Part shown: positions 24,546 to 36,079 of the stretch, one piece after another
Layout: the number at the start of each line of letters is the position of its first letter
How positions within the stretch are numbered: position 1 is the first letter of the stretch
NCBI RefSeq assembly: GCF_033958435.1
Contig: NC_134160.1
Location: 17,099,001-17,163,000, forward strand
Source of the DNA: Carettochelys insculpta
Lineage: Eukaryota > Chordata > Testudines > Carettochelyidae
Length of the DNA stretch: 64,000 bases
Direction of reading: 5' to 3'
Position numbers and translations under genes: made by a program
Notes under the pieces: model-generated
Seen by the model: only the letters and a program-made list of their open reading frames with translations
The model's database searches: none
Told to the model about the DNA's origin: nothing

Positions 24546-27302
24546 TCTTGGGAATCAATAGTGATGGTTTTTAAGGTCTATTAAAGATTGTTCTTGCCAA
24601 ATGCAAACATTAGCAAGCAGTGAAAGAACTAATGAGGCGTGTGTAAAGAATGAATCCTAGAGTCAAACAGCAGTGACAATATTTGTTTGAAATAAATGTG
24701 GTGATTGTTACAAACATGATGATGTTTAACACAAAGGGCTTAATGTTTTGTATGCACTTAAAGCTCTCTGCACAGAAATAATAATTAAAACAACCCCACA
24801 GTTGTGCACGTAAAGATCATGGTTCAAACTATAAGAATGGTACAGAAACACAATTCTTTGAGTCGTTTGAAAAAAGTATATAAAAAGGGTTCTACAACTT
24901 CCTGGCTTGTGAGATTGGAATTAAAAGGAAAAAAGGTGAATTTCAAAAGACCACCAGAGTGGTTTATCACGTAATCACAGCAAGCATATCCCAAGGATTA
25001 GTAACCAGAAGATGTTAATACAGATACTTAAATTCATATATGTCCACTATGTCCCTTATGTGACTGATGACATTTGGTAGATCATCAAATAGCTAAACAG
25101 GAAGTCCCATGGATGCTTGAGTGAAAGGGCAGTCTGCAGATAGCCAAATGAGTGTACAAGATGTACCTGACCAGGATACAAAACATTGTCTTAAAGAGTA
25201 AGATGAGATGGAATAGAATGAGAAGCACTCATAAAATACCATTAGCACAGAAAGAGAAATGAAGAGGTTAATGATGAAATTAGATACCAGTGATAGAATT
25301 CAGAATTCAGCATGGCTACCACATGAGAAGACTGGCACAGATCCAGGACGTTTGGATAAGGCTATCAAACAGAAGTGCTATACCATGACATTCAACCCTA
25401 TTGGAGGAATGGAAGGCTCCAGAATGATGACATCCACAGGTTCCGGGCAGTGGATCAATCTGAGCAGCTGCAAATGGAACTGTTTTCAAGACCGTAAATA
25501 CGAAACAGTTTTCCTTGTCTGACGCTCAGATGCTGTGGATGATCATCTCATCTCTTGAGGGTGGGGTTTTTAGGACCTCCATCTTAGAACATCTCTATGT
25601 GCAGTTTATCAGTGAGTTGTGCTAGTTCGTGGTAGTTATTTTTGCCTGATATTTTATTTTATTTGTATGTGATTTTTCAAAAAGGCAAGCAAAGCTGTAA
25701 CAGCGCTCCAGGAATCAGTGGATACTGACCCTGACATGCTGTTGTATCTCTGACCAAGTTCAGCTGATTGGTGCCAGGAAATAAATTTAAAACTTCACCT
25801 CCCTTTTGTGCATCAGACATTTATTACCATGAGTCCTCAAAATAAAGGAGTGCATTGGGAGGGCAGAGGCAGCAGATTTCCAAAGTACTGCACATCATTT
25901 TCCTTGTTACTCTTTGTAGTTGAGAGTGCCATATTGGGTTGCAGTAATTGTTGCATTTCTGAATATTGTCCTTTGGTTGTAGGGAGACACTGTTTCTCCA
26001 AAAAGAGAACAAAAGGCAGCGGTGAGTCAAAGTAGAGCTGTCTGCTGTACCCCTCTGCTCTTGCACGTGTGTTTAACTGAAGGGAAGCCCTGAGAGAGAC
26101 TGTTTAATGTGTACAAAAAAGCAATATTCAGCAGCATGCTCCATGCTGGACTGCTGTGTAGTGGGGAGGATAATGTCAGATTTGTGGCCTGGTTTGATCT
26201 CTGGAGAAGGCTTTATACTGTAGGGCCAGATCCTCATCTGGTGTAACTTGGCACTGAAGTTACTGAAGCTGTGTGGAACTGGACTGTATTGTGCATGTAT
26301 GATGACAAATAAAGGCCATTAGTGGTCACAAAGACCAGACCTGGTACCTTTGCTGAAATATGTCCCAAAGATGCAATCCCTTGGATAAAGAGTTCACCTC
26401 ATGGGAGGAAAATGTCTTTCTGTAGCTATATCTTCTGCTTGCTATGCAGTAAGTTCACATTAGATAATTTTGCAGTCAACATGTCTGACTCCTGGATTCA
26501 GGCTCTGCCACATACTCAGTGCAGGGCTTTGGGCAAATCACTTAATCTTTCTCTGTTCTCACTTCCCGGTATGTAAAATGAAGATTATAGAACCTAACTC
26601 ACTGTGGCACCTGAAGCCAGATTCATTTAGTAACTTTATGCCCTAACTTGAAGTTCATTAATTTTAATGGAGTTGCACGGGGTGTCATCAGCAGAGACTC
26701 CTGGTATCCTGTTTCTGTTTATGAAGTGCTTGGACATCTATGATTAAACCATAAGCAGAGAAGTTTCTTATGGCTGATACTGTTCAAGGGAATCTCTCTT
26801 GCTCAGGGATAACAGCATAGCAGTGTAACATCTTGATTTTCATATGCCCATGGAGGTTTCCCAAATGACATTTTAGCTTTATTTTTTTTTCCTACTTGAT
26901 CTGCTGCATATCACAGCTATGGGAAGGAACAGCCTATTGAGTCACAGGCCACTTGATGGTCTGGCAGCAGTGCAGTAATAACAGCAAATAAAACAGCTAT
27001 AGGAAGCATCACTTTCATCTTACTACTAATAGAACAAAAGGGTCAGGTGCCAGAACCCAAAATTAGACTGAGGATGAAGAAACATTCACTGAAGTGTAAC
27101 TGTAACGGTCAGAGATGGTAAATCTTGTCCATCTCTGGTGTTCCCTTTGGGAGCATGCCATACCATTTATATGCTGGTAGTCTGTCCACTTTAGTTTTGT
27201 ATTAATTTAAGCACTGGGGCTTCACTGTCTTTCCTGGAAAAGTTGCAACAAAGTTTAAGGCCTAGCATACTCTCAAAAGTGTGAGTATAATGGTATAGCT
27301 GT
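24546..27302. other. No gene seen apart from a MIR-like piece
   Basis: The 87-codon ORF at 25259-25522 has no recognised domain. 26215-26270 may be one arm of the old palindromic repeat seen at 54045. Confidence 0.5.
26475..26600 (+). mobile_element. MIR-like core-SINE fragment
   Basis: GACTCCTGGATTCAGGCTCT, GGGCAAATCACTTAATCTTT and TATGTAAAATGAAGATTAT follow MIR order. Confidence 0.6.
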
Positions 27303-28010
27303 AGAATCACAGGTGATTAGGGTCAGAAGAGACTTCAGGAGGTCATCTAGTCCTGCCCCGTGCTCAGAACAGGACCAACCCGAACCAAATCATTCCAGCC
27401 AGGGTTTTGTCAAACCTCTCCTTAAAAACCTCTGCGGATGGAGTTTCCTTAGGCAATTCCATTCTAGTGCTTCACCACCCTCCTAAGCTATGTCTACACA
27501 AGAAGCGTCTGTGGACAGAAGGGACTGTCAGAAGGGATTTTCCAGCAAAACTTCTGTTGACAGATAACGTTCACACACAAAAGCAGATCAAAAGAGCAAT
27601 CTGCTCTGTCAACAGAGAGCAGCCAGTCTGCCCAGCCCTCTCTACACAGAACAGCCAACTGGAAGCTCTGCAAACAGGGCTGCTTGGTGAGCCGGAAGCC
27701 CTGTCTGTTGATAAAAGGGCCCTGTAGCATCCACATGGCTGTTTTCTCAACAGAACCCTGTCAAGAGAGACATTCTACCTGAACAGGGAGAGATATAATG
27801 CTGCTAGTCGAAGTGCCAGGTTTTGTCAACAGACTGTCAACAAAGCACATTTTTCATGTAGACGCTCTGCAGCTTTTCCACTAAAGCTTAGCTTTGTGGG
27901 AAGAACCCTCTCATATGGACATAGCACTAGTGCAATACTTATTTTTTAATATCCAATCTAGACTTCCCCCAGGATAACTTCAGACTATTGATTCTTGTTC
28001 TTTATACCAG
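27303..28010 (-). mobile_element. CR1 3' tail split by a MITE
   Basis: Pieces 27303-27482 (AGAATCACAGGTGATTAGGG, GGTCATCTAGTCCTGCCC) and 27927-28010 (ATATCCAATCTAGACTTCCC) join as one CR1 tail around the MITE at 27486-27926. Confidence 0.82.
27486..27926 (+). mobile_element. Harbinger-type MITE, family 2, 441 bp
   Basis: The ends are AGCTATGTCTACAC and inverted TGCTATGTCCATAT. The target duplication is CTA (27483-27485, 27927-27929), and taking it out restores the CR1 tail CACCCTCCTAGTGCAATAC. The body is rich in TCTGTNGACAGA-like blocks and closely matches 39171-39598. No coding capacity is seen. Confidence 0.88.
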
Positions 28011-29439
28011 TAAAGAACCTACCTAGCATCAAAGTGGCTTTGTACCACATCCTTTGCCAGCATAGCTTATACAAGTTGCCCAAGTGAAATAAGATGTACT
28101 AACAGAAGCAGAGTTACTGCATCTTCAGTGGGGCTTCCATTGACATAGAAATGATGCAAAATCTCACTCCCTGGCCAACTTTACTAGCAAATATTTCCCG
28201 TGCAGACCTTGCCTACAGGCTTTTTATAATACACTTTTCGATTTTGAAGATTGTGTAGATAGTCTACAAATCCCTAGTGCGGATGAAACTGAACTGGCTT
28301 GAAGGTGTTTATACTAGTAAGGCTTATTTCCATAAGTGTACGTGAATGAGCTATGCCTGTATAAGACACCCCGAGACCATAGTGGCTGTCCAGATTAAGG
28401 GCTGGACTATTTAAATCAGTCAAAACCCATGTGGAGAACACACTAAGTAGATGTCACTATTCCAAATGCCACCCCAAATAATTTCTCTCTCTCATTAGCA
28501 TCCATGAAATACTTTGAGACACCCCTCTTGCTGTCATTTAGCCACTTCAAACAGGTACAGTTGTGTTAATTTTTCCTCACCATTCAGTCCCTGCAGCCTC
28601 CTAAAAATGTTTTTCCTGTACTTCCTCCAGCTGGTCTACATGTTTGTGACTCTGAAGTGCAAAGAGCTAAACAGTTTCATTAGACAGAGAGAGACTGCCC
28701 GCTTGTGGACGAGATATCTTGGTGCATACACCCCAAATAACATTGATTGGGGAGCCGTTTCACATTGCAAACTGGCTCAAACTGCTGCTGTGGCCTTTGG
28801 AAGCAAGCAGAGCTACTGCTCACCTCATCTTGGATGTGTTTAGTTTTGCTGGAGTGCTGGGGAAGCATTGATCTACTTTTGGAACAATGTCCTAACCACA
28901 GCTAGTATCATTTCTGAAGAGATGGCATGCACCCTCTTAGCCTCAGTGGTGCCAGCATCATTCTGACAGCAGCTGAAGGAGTCTGTAGCCATGTAAAATT
29001 CAGTGTAATGTCACTCTCCTCCACCTGCCCTTTACATTCCGAGAGAAGAGGGAAATTGCTGCAGGTGATCTGCTTGTGAAACACTAATAGAGGCTGGTGT
29101 AAACTGCAGGGCTTTCTCACAGCCATCCTCCATAACAGTTTCTTTGCAGTGACCTCAAACTCTTATCATGTGTACTGGGTTTAAGCTCACCCTGAGAGAA
29201 AAATGAGCTGCTTACATTTGTTTTAGAAGCTGTCTTTAGAATGCCTCAAACTCATGGTTTACAGATGTCAACATGGTACGCAACAGAGCTGAGAACTCTA
29301 GAGAGAGTTCCATTTCATGGGACCTGTTAGTCCACCAGCAGCCATAAACATCAACTAATGCCAGTTTCTAGACTGGCAGAAAAGACCTCATGTGCTTTGA
29401 CTGTCAGTAACTGTGACTGGCTGACCATGGAAGAAGGTC
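28011..29439. other. No gene seen; possible old MITE remnants
   Basis: 28011-28420 has fragments such as CCAGCATAGCTTATACAAG that resemble decayed MITE sequence, without usable ends. The rest is unrecognised. Confidence 0.45.
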
Positions 29440-29745
29440 CAAAATTCAAGGTTTGGGGGTGTGAAATTTCTTAAGGGGGGTGCGGCATGATCAGCCTTCC
29501 CCCTCCCCCCACAACAGCCTCCACTGCCTCCCCCTCAGCCTCCGCTGGTTTTCCCACCCTCCCCTGCCTCCCCTCTGCCCCTACAGCCTCCAACGCTGCC
29601 ATTGCCTAGGGAGTGCAGTGAGTCACTTCCAGGAGACTGTTGCTCACTTGCAGACAAGTTGAGGGGCCCCGCTAATTGTAGGGACACAAAGTGGGCCCCA
29701 ACATAAAAAGTGTGGTCCCCCCTGCTGTAGAAATCCTAACATCCC
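29440..29745 (+). repeat. C-rich low-complexity stretch
   Basis: Long CCTCC/CCCC tracts at about 29498-29590 between GGGGTGCGGCATGATC and CCCCTGCTGTAG. Possibly a known reptile repeat. No gene. Confidence 0.45.
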
Positions 29746-30644
29746 CGTTGTTGCATATAGGTGTTCTGCCCTAATAAACAGTGATTATCTTAAACCTCAA
29801 AGGTAGATGTATTTCAAGGGTGGATAATGCAATCTACCGTTACTATCGCTGAGTGTAGAAATAATAATATCTGGCACATAGATAGCACTTAACATCTTCA
29901 GATCTCTGAGCATACATTGACTGATCACTGCTTGCTGATTTTAAAAAACTAACAGTGTCTCTGTAGCTGGTTGACTCCAGTGTTATAATGTAATTAGTGT
30001 TTAAATTTGTTAGTACTGTCTTGCTATTGCTTTTTAATGCTCTCAGATAGTTCCAGTGTAATATTTCTTGTTGAGTGGTAGCCTAATATAAAGATAGGAT
30101 CTTCTTTTAACATTTATTTACATGATTTCCCCTATCATGAATCACATATTTAATGTGTAATCTCAATGCATCAACAAGATAGTAATGCACAGAAAAACAA
30201 TCCTCTTTGCTAAAGGCCATGGGCTGAAAATTTCCTAAATAACATTGTGAAATTACTATGAATAGTACTTGCTACCATACTGTGTCTTTCCCTTCAGTCT
30301 TAGTTGTTTGCATGAGAAAGGTTTGATGGTGTTAAGGGCCTCAAAAGCAACTGTCTGCACATGGAAAGGTTTTCTCCCCTGGCTTTGGCCTGACATCTTC
30401 ATGGATGGGGCAATTAAGTTTAATGATCTCATAGCTGTTTTTTAATAGGGCTCAGCTAAAGCAGGATGATCAGAGAAATATTCTGAGTGCAGTAGGTTGT
30501 TTTCACTTGGGCTTCAGCTATAGAACTATCTCGCAAGGGAATACGATAAACACTTTTTTTGTTATTGCTTCTAATCCAGCTACTGCCTTCCCTGAAAAGG
30601 GTTAGAGTCACCCGTCCATGTGTTCCCTCCCACCCAGACAGTTT

Positions 30645-30850
30645 GCAAGCTATATTTCATTTTGTGGAGTTGTAGAAGTTAGAGATGGAAGACCGCTTTT
30701 ATATCACCCAGTCCATCTGCCCACTCGATGTAGTGTTCCCTGTTGGATATTAATTAGTGTCTTGACTGTCTATTTTAAATATCCTGAGTTGCGGTGCTTC
30801 CTCCACTTCCATTCAGAGCCCATATTTGCAACCTATTGGATCTCATTTTA
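30645..30850 (-). mobile_element. CR1-like 3' tail
   Basis: GAAGTTAGAGATGGAAGACC, CACCCAGTCCATCTGCCC and GGTGCTTCCTCCACTTCC follow the usual layout of an older CR1-like tail. Confidence 0.6.
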
Positions 30851-31390
30851 ACCAAGGTCTCTTGACTTCCAGTCGAGTACTTGGTCTCCCAGTTCATGCT
30901 GCCTCCATTAAATAAAGAGACTAAATACTGTATTGGAATGAATTAAGCACTGAATACTGCCAGGGCCAGCACCTGATTCATGTTACCCAAAGGAAGATGA
31001 AGTTACTTAGACTTCGTGAATGCAGTTCTGCATGCTCTCAATACATAAAAAGCTCATCGAATGGCCACTACAGAATGGAGATGAGCATGCTGTTTTACGC
31101 GATGATTACATTGTCATTTTTGCAGATGAGGTGTCCTCAATGTAGCAATATCTAAAATTAGACCTGCCAGATTGTGGTCTGCAGCTGTATGTCTGCCTGT
31201 CCTGCCATCTTTCCACTCTGTCCTTGTGAGCAGACAGGACCTGAGCAAGCTGTACTTGTAATCCCACATGACATCAAACTCAAAGGAAAAGCCAAATCCT
31301 TCCCTGTTCTTTATCACTGCAGTGAGCTCTAGTCAGAGGTAGGAGCATGGAATTCAGAAGATATGCCAACATCCACCACAGACACATAAT

Positions 31391-31416
31391 GGTGTGTGTG
31401 TTTGTGTGTGTGTGTA
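31391..31416 (+). repeat. Dinucleotide repeat (GT)n
   Basis: GT repeat with one TTT interruption. Confidence 0.85.
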
Positions 31417-31678
31417 CAAAGTTAACTGAAGTACGTAAAAGTTTGTTACAAGGAGGAGGGGGAGAAATTATTCACCTTAACCTTTGAGGTTAGGATAAGA
31501 GGCAACTTTGGGTGGCAGTACAGCTCAAATGTTTGAGCGTTGTCCTCCTAAATCCAGGGTTGTGAGCTCAATCCTTGAGAGAATCATTTAGGGATCTGGG
31601 GCAAATAAATTAAAAAAAAAACAATTCTGTCAGAGGTGGTGATAAGTCCTGCTGTGAGAGCAGGGGACTGGACTCAAT

Positions 31679-31830
31679 GGCTACGTCTACACGTGCACGC
31701 TACATTGAAGTAGCTAATTTCGAAGTAGCGACATCGAAATAGCCTATTTCGATGAATAGCGTCTACACGTCCTCCAGGGCCGGCAACGTCGATGTTCAAC
31801 TTCGACGTTGCGCAGCCCAACATCGAAATA
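31679..31830 (+). repeat. Harbinger left terminal and subterminal palindromes
   Basis: After the terminal GGCTACGTCTACACGTGCACG come successive small palindromes built on TTCGAA, ATCGAAAT and ATTTCGAT, then GTCGATGTTCAACTTCGACG. The same motif types recur at the right end. They look like a subterminal protein-binding array. Confidence 0.8.
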
Positions 31831-32037
31831 GGCGCAGCAAGGGAACGTCTACACGCCAAAGTAGCACACATCGAAATAGGGATGCCAGGCACAGGTGCAG
31901 ACAGGGTCACAGGGCGGACTAGCGCTTCCGGGGCAACAGCTAGCCGCTCCCTTAAAGGGCCCCTCCCAGACACACTCAGCCTGCACAGCACACGGTCTGA
32001 GGAGCCATAGGCACACAGACCCCGGGCGCCGCAGTCA

Positions 32038-32243
32038 TGGACCCCCAGCAGCAGCAGCAGCCAGAGGTCCACCCAGCCCTCCCAGCAGGAAGCTGAGCAC
32101 CTCCTTGATACACCGGAGGAGGAGCTGCCCACAGGGCAGCAGGGCTCAACCCCTAACCCTGCAGCACCCTGCCCCCCGCCCCCCGCCTCACACGCCGGCA
32201 GCTGTGGAGCTACCCCACCAGCACCGACTGGTGGGAGCGGCTG
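32038..32243 (+). pseudogene. Broken N-terminal leader of the Harbinger transposase
   Basis: An ATG at 32038 opens a glutamine-rich leader (MDPQQQQQPEV) that stops at about 32095. A +1-shifted frame then carries a protein-like acidic stretch (EAEHLLDTPEEELP). A third frame from about 32190 leads into STDWWERLVLGEW and the transposase body. Two small indels would therefore be needed to link the ATG to the transposase. The short relatives also carry an MDPQ leader at the matching place, which supports this as the ancestral start. Confidence 0.6.
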
Positions 32244-33435
32244 GTGCTTGGGGAGTGGGACGACGACCGCTGGCTCAGGAACTTCAGGATGAGCCGGCAG
32301 ACGTTTATGGAGCTGTGCCAGTGGCTCACCCCCGCACTCAGGCACCAGGACACGGCCATGCGGCGTGCCCTCACAGTGCAGAAACGGGTCGGCATCGCTG
32401 TCTGGAAGCTGGCCGCTCCCAACAGCTACCGATCCGTGGGACAGCAGTTTGGTGTCGGCAAGGCCACCGTCGGGGCTGTCCTCATGGAGGTAAGAGAACC
32501 CACGGGGGGAGGGCAGGGCAGGGGAGGGGGGCCCGGGCAGAGGAGGGCAGGGGAGGCCAGGGCGGGGGAGGGAAGGGCAGGGGAGGGGGGCCCGGGCAGA
32601 GGAGGGCAGGGCAGGGCAGGGCCACGCACACCCTGCTCACCCCTCATTGGTGCTGTCCCATGTGCTTTCTCTGCAGGTTGTGTGTGCCATCAACGCCATG
32701 CTCCTGCACAGGCTCGTGAGGCTGGGGGACCCAGATGCCACCATCGCAGCCTTTGCCACCCTGGGCTTCCCCAACTGCTTCGGGGCTCTGGATGGGACTC
32801 ACATCCCCATCCGCGCCCCGCAACACAGTGGAGGACGACACCTGAATCGCAAGGGCTACCATTCTGTCGTCCTCCAGGCCTTGGTGGACAGCCGGGGACG
32901 TTTCCAGGACATTTATGTGGGCTGGCCTGGCAGCACCCACGACACCCGGGTTTTCCAGAACTTGGGCCTGTGCCGCCGGCTGGAGGCAGGGACCTACATC
33001 CCCCAGCGGGAGATCCCTCTGGGGGACACCACCATGCCCTTCTGCGTCATCGCAGATGCGGCATACCCCCTCCGGCCGTGGCTCATGCACCCGTACACGG
33101 GCCATCTCTCCACTAGCCAGGAGCGCTTCAACCAGCGCCTGAACCACGCGCGCCAGGTGGTGGAGCGCTCATTTGGCCGCCTCAAGGGACGCTGGAGATG
33201 TCTCCTGACCCGCCTGGATGCGGGCCCCCACAACATCCCCCAGATTGTGGGTGCCTGCTGCGCCCTGCACAATTTGGTGGAGAGCAAGGGGGAGGCCTTT
33301 TTCCAGGGCTGGGCTGCGGAGGCCGGCAGGGCAGACGTCCAGCCACCTGCTGCCCCCAGTCGGCAGGTGGACCCCGAAGGGACCCGGGTCCGGGAGGCCC
33401 TGTGGGCCCACTTCAATGATGAGGCCGCAGGGTGA
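32244..33435 (+). CDS. Harbinger transposase (HARBI1-like, DDE_Tnp_4), two exons
   Basis: Two coding exons, 32244-32489 and 32677-33435, join in frame across a GT...AG intron (donor ATGGAG|GTAAG, acceptor CTCTGCAG). They give about 334 residues. The catalytic triad is visible: D about 121 in ALDGTHI, D about 209 in VIADAAYPL and E about 245 in VVERSFGRLKGRW, with exactly 35 residues between the second D and the E. GWPGSTHDTRVF lies between the first two. The N-terminal part (FRMSRQTFMELCQWL, then SVGQQFGVGKATV) is helix-turn-helix-like. The enzyme would cut and paste the element together with the Myb-like partner. The start is uncertain: 32244 is a GTG, and the open frame runs back to 32157 without any ATG. 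HARBI1-family host genes are an alternative, but the terminal repeats argue against that. Confidence 0.9.
32490..32676 (+). repeat. Transposase intron with G-rich minisatellite
   Basis: The intron starts GTAAGAG and ends CTCTGCAG. Most of it is a degenerate tandem array of GGGCAGGGGAGG-like units, including two copies of a longer block with GGGGGGCCCGGGCAGAGG. It is strongly G-rich on the + strand. Confidence 0.8.
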
Positions 33436-33670
33436 ACTCTGCCCAGGTCCCCCACTGCCCGCCCCTTCCTCCACCACACTCCTGCCCCAACGCCCACACC
33501 ATGGAGCACCCCACCGCACCCCCCCTCCCACTTTTCCTGGACAAATGACAGCACGCACTTATGGCTGAACTTAAACTTCTTTTTCTTTCAGAACTTTTTT
33601 TTTAACTGTAAATATATGAAACAAGAACAAACTGTATACAAACATGTGGAAACAAACTAATATGTACAAA

Positions 33671-33676
33671 AATAAA
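33671..33676 (+). terminator. Poly(A) signal AATAAA of the Harbinger transposase
   Basis: AATAAA lies about 236 bp after the transposase stop, in the AT-rich spacer between the two convergent genes. A second A-rich run, AATAATAAAAAG, follows at about 33702. Confidence 0.5.
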
Positions 33677-33833
33677 ACAATACTAACAAACAAGTGTCCT
33701 CAATAATAAAAAGAAAACCAGGGAGGATAAAGGGGAGAACTATTTACATGGGGGGGACGGGGCAAACGGGGGGCACCAAATAAGAACTTTAAACTATATA
33801 CAAGGGGGGGGGCACGTCCCGGGCCCCTCGCCT

Positions 33834-35933
33834 CTATAGCCCGGCACTGGGCGTGGCCAGCCGGGAGCCCCGCCGCGGTTGCAGCCCTGTCCGGGGCTGG
33901 CTGGGGGCGGGCCGGACCGGAAGATAGGATGCCCGGCGAGTCTCAGGTGGCTCCAGGGGTCCCTCGGCGCTCCGGCCCTCGGCGGTGGGTGGCAGGGCGA
34001 CGGGCAGAGCAGCTGGTGGTGGGGCTGGTGGAGAAGGCAGGGCGGGCGCTGCGGCGGCTGGCGCGGCGTGGGGGGCCAGGTAGTCCACCAGGCAGTTAAA
34101 AGTCTCCATGTAGGCCCCCCATGCCTCCTGGTGCCAGGCCAGCGCCTGCTCCTGCAGCTGCAGCTGCTGCTCCGCGACCTCCAGCTGCTGTCGATGGATG
34201 GCCAGCAGCTGGGGGTCCGTCGCCATCGGGTGGTGGTGGTGCGGGGTCCGCCGTCTACCCCGCCGTGGGGCCAGTCGGTCCTCGGCCGACGGGCTGCCCT
34301 GGAGCGATGGTCCCGGAGGGCTCTCCGGGACCACTGAGGCCTCGCCGGCGCTCTCTTCCGGTCCTTCTGATGGTGCAGGTGCGGGACACAGGAGAGGAGG
34401 GGGGGAAGAAGAATGGAGACAGGCATTAGTGTGGGCCCCGAGCCGTGGCCTTTGTCCCCCCAGCCCTGTGCTGCAGGTTCCCCATCCCCGTCCCCGGGAG
34501 ATGCTGCTGTGATGGATGGGGTTCAGGGGTCCCCCTGCCCTGAACCCCGTCCCTGGTGGGAGCGACTCTCACTTCACCCCGCAGGGTCTGACAGCAGGAG
34601 AGGTTTCTTAGGCCACAGATGCCCAGTTTCTCCCAGGAGTGACAGCACCAGCTGTCGGAAGAGACAGTCCTTCCAAACCGTCGTGGGGAGAAGACCCCAA
34701 GGGGGCCCCTCTGGGATGCAGCTTTCCCCCTCCTCAGGCTGGCTGCCTTCCAGCTCTCCCTTCCCCTAGCCTCTACCTGTGGCCCCCGCCCTCCCGCCCC
34801 ATTTCCAAGCCAGCTCGGCTCCTCCCTCCTCTTTGTTCAGGGCAGAGGTGTCACCTGCCAGCTGTAGCCCCAGGATCCTCCTTTGCCCCTGGCAGCTATT
34901 TGGCTCTTGTTGCTCATATGTAGCCTGAGTCTCCCTTTGGCACTCCCCCCACTCCATCACATGCTGCTGCTGCGGGGTGTCCCACCCCCTCCTCCCGGGG
35001 GCCCCTCGAGGTTCCGCTCCCCCCTGGCCCGGGGATGGGGCATGGCACTGTCGTGCGGGGTGGGGGGAGGGCAGGGGCTGATGCAGTGCTGTGAGGGCCA
35101 TGGCCCTGCTGTCCTTGGGGCCGTGGCCATGTGAGCATGTGGGGGGCCCTGGACACATATCTATTACCCCCGCCCCTCAAGCCCAGGGGTGTACACCAGA
35201 GGGGGGTAGCTACCTGTCGGTCCGCTCCCACGGTCCGGAGATCCCCGGGGTGCGGAGGCCCTGCTGCTGCTCCGGGATGGCAGGAGGAGGATCTGCAGCC
35301 CGGATTCTGCAGAGGAGGAGCCCCCCTCCTCCTCCTCCTCCTCCTCCTCCTGCCGCGATGTCCCGGGGGTGGCCTCCGGGGGGGCCCCCGGGGTGCGGGG
35401 CTTGCCTCTGGGGCGGACTCCGGCTGCAGGGCCTGCTGGGGCTCGTCGGCCGAGGTGTCAAGGGTGGCCAGAGGGGAGGAGGTGTGCCGGGGGCCCAGGA
35501 TGTCCCTGAGCTCCCTGTAAAAGGGGCAAGTGACGGGGGCGGCCCCAGATCGGCCGGCCGCATCCCGGGCCCGAGCGTAACCCTGCCGCAGCTCCTTCAC
35601 CTTACTCCTGACGTGATCAGGAGTGCGGGCAGGGTGACCCCGGGCAGCCAGGCCGTCGGCCAGCCGAGCGAACGCATCCGCGTTCCGCCTCTTGCTCCCC
35701 ATTACCTGGAGCACCTCCTCCTCGCTCCAGAGCCCCAGCAGGTTCCGCAGCTCGGCCTCCGTCCAGGAGGGGCCCCGCTGCCGCTTGCCAGCCTGGCTGC
35801 CCTTCTGGCTGGGCTGGCTGCCCTGGCTCCCCTTGGGGGGGTCCCCTGGGGGGGGCTGCCGGGCAGCCATCGCAGCTGGGTGGGTGGCTGAGGGACGTGC
35901 AGGCTGGCCGCGTGTGTGGGCTGCCGCCTGCAC
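33834..35933 (-). CDS. Harbinger Myb/SANT-like accessory protein, two exons, frameshifted
   Basis: Exon 1 runs from an ATG at 35933 (or the second Met at about 35870) to a donor at 35214 (GACAG|GTAGC on the minus strand). Exon 2 runs from an acceptor at 34366 (CACCATCAG) to the stop at 33834. Residues about 54-150 form a trihelix-type Myb/SANT-like domain: PSWTEAELRNLLGLW, then TPDHVRSKVKELRQGYARA, then PFYRELRDILG. Exon 2 has a glutamine-rich helix (QLLAIHRQQLEVAEQQLQLQ), likely a coiled coil, then a proline-rich tail. In this superfamily the Myb-like protein binds DNA and helps bring the transposase into the nucleus. Exon 1 is out of frame after the GGGGGCCCCCC-type run near 35377-35391; beyond it the plausible frame reads poly-E then GGSSSAESGLQ. 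This copy is probably inactive, or the run is mis-assembled. Confidence 0.8.
35321..35351 (+). repeat. Trinucleotide microsatellite (CTC)n
   Basis: About ten CTC units within the Myb-like gene. On the minus strand they encode a glutamate run in the inferred frame. Confidence 0.85.
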
Positions 35934-36079
35934 GATCCCTCAGCTTCCTGCACAGGAAGGGAGGGGGAGGGGACCTTTAAGGGGCCGCTCCATGCGGCCG
36001 CCATTGAGCTGAGGGGCTGGAGAGAGCGTCTCTCAACCCCTCAGCTGATGGCCGCCATGGAGGACCCGGCAATTTCGAC

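Larger units (their letters stand above)
29746..31510. other. No gene seen apart from a CR1 tail and (GT)n
   Basis: Unrecognised AT-rich sequence outside 30645-30850 and the GT repeat. Confidence 0.55.

Noticed and set aside
31895..32719. 274-codon + strand ORF in the Harbinger element
   Set aside because: It runs out of frame with the DDE transposase and the splice sites; its arginine/proline/glycine-rich sequence is a GC-composition shadow.
32644..33558. Long minus-strand ORFs opposite transposase exon 2
   Set aside because: Antisense shadows of a GC-rich coding exon with no domain.
35091..35891. 266-codon + strand ORF opposite the Myb-like gene
   Set aside because: Glycine- and leucine-rich antisense frame; the minus strand has the SANT-like domain and splice sites.
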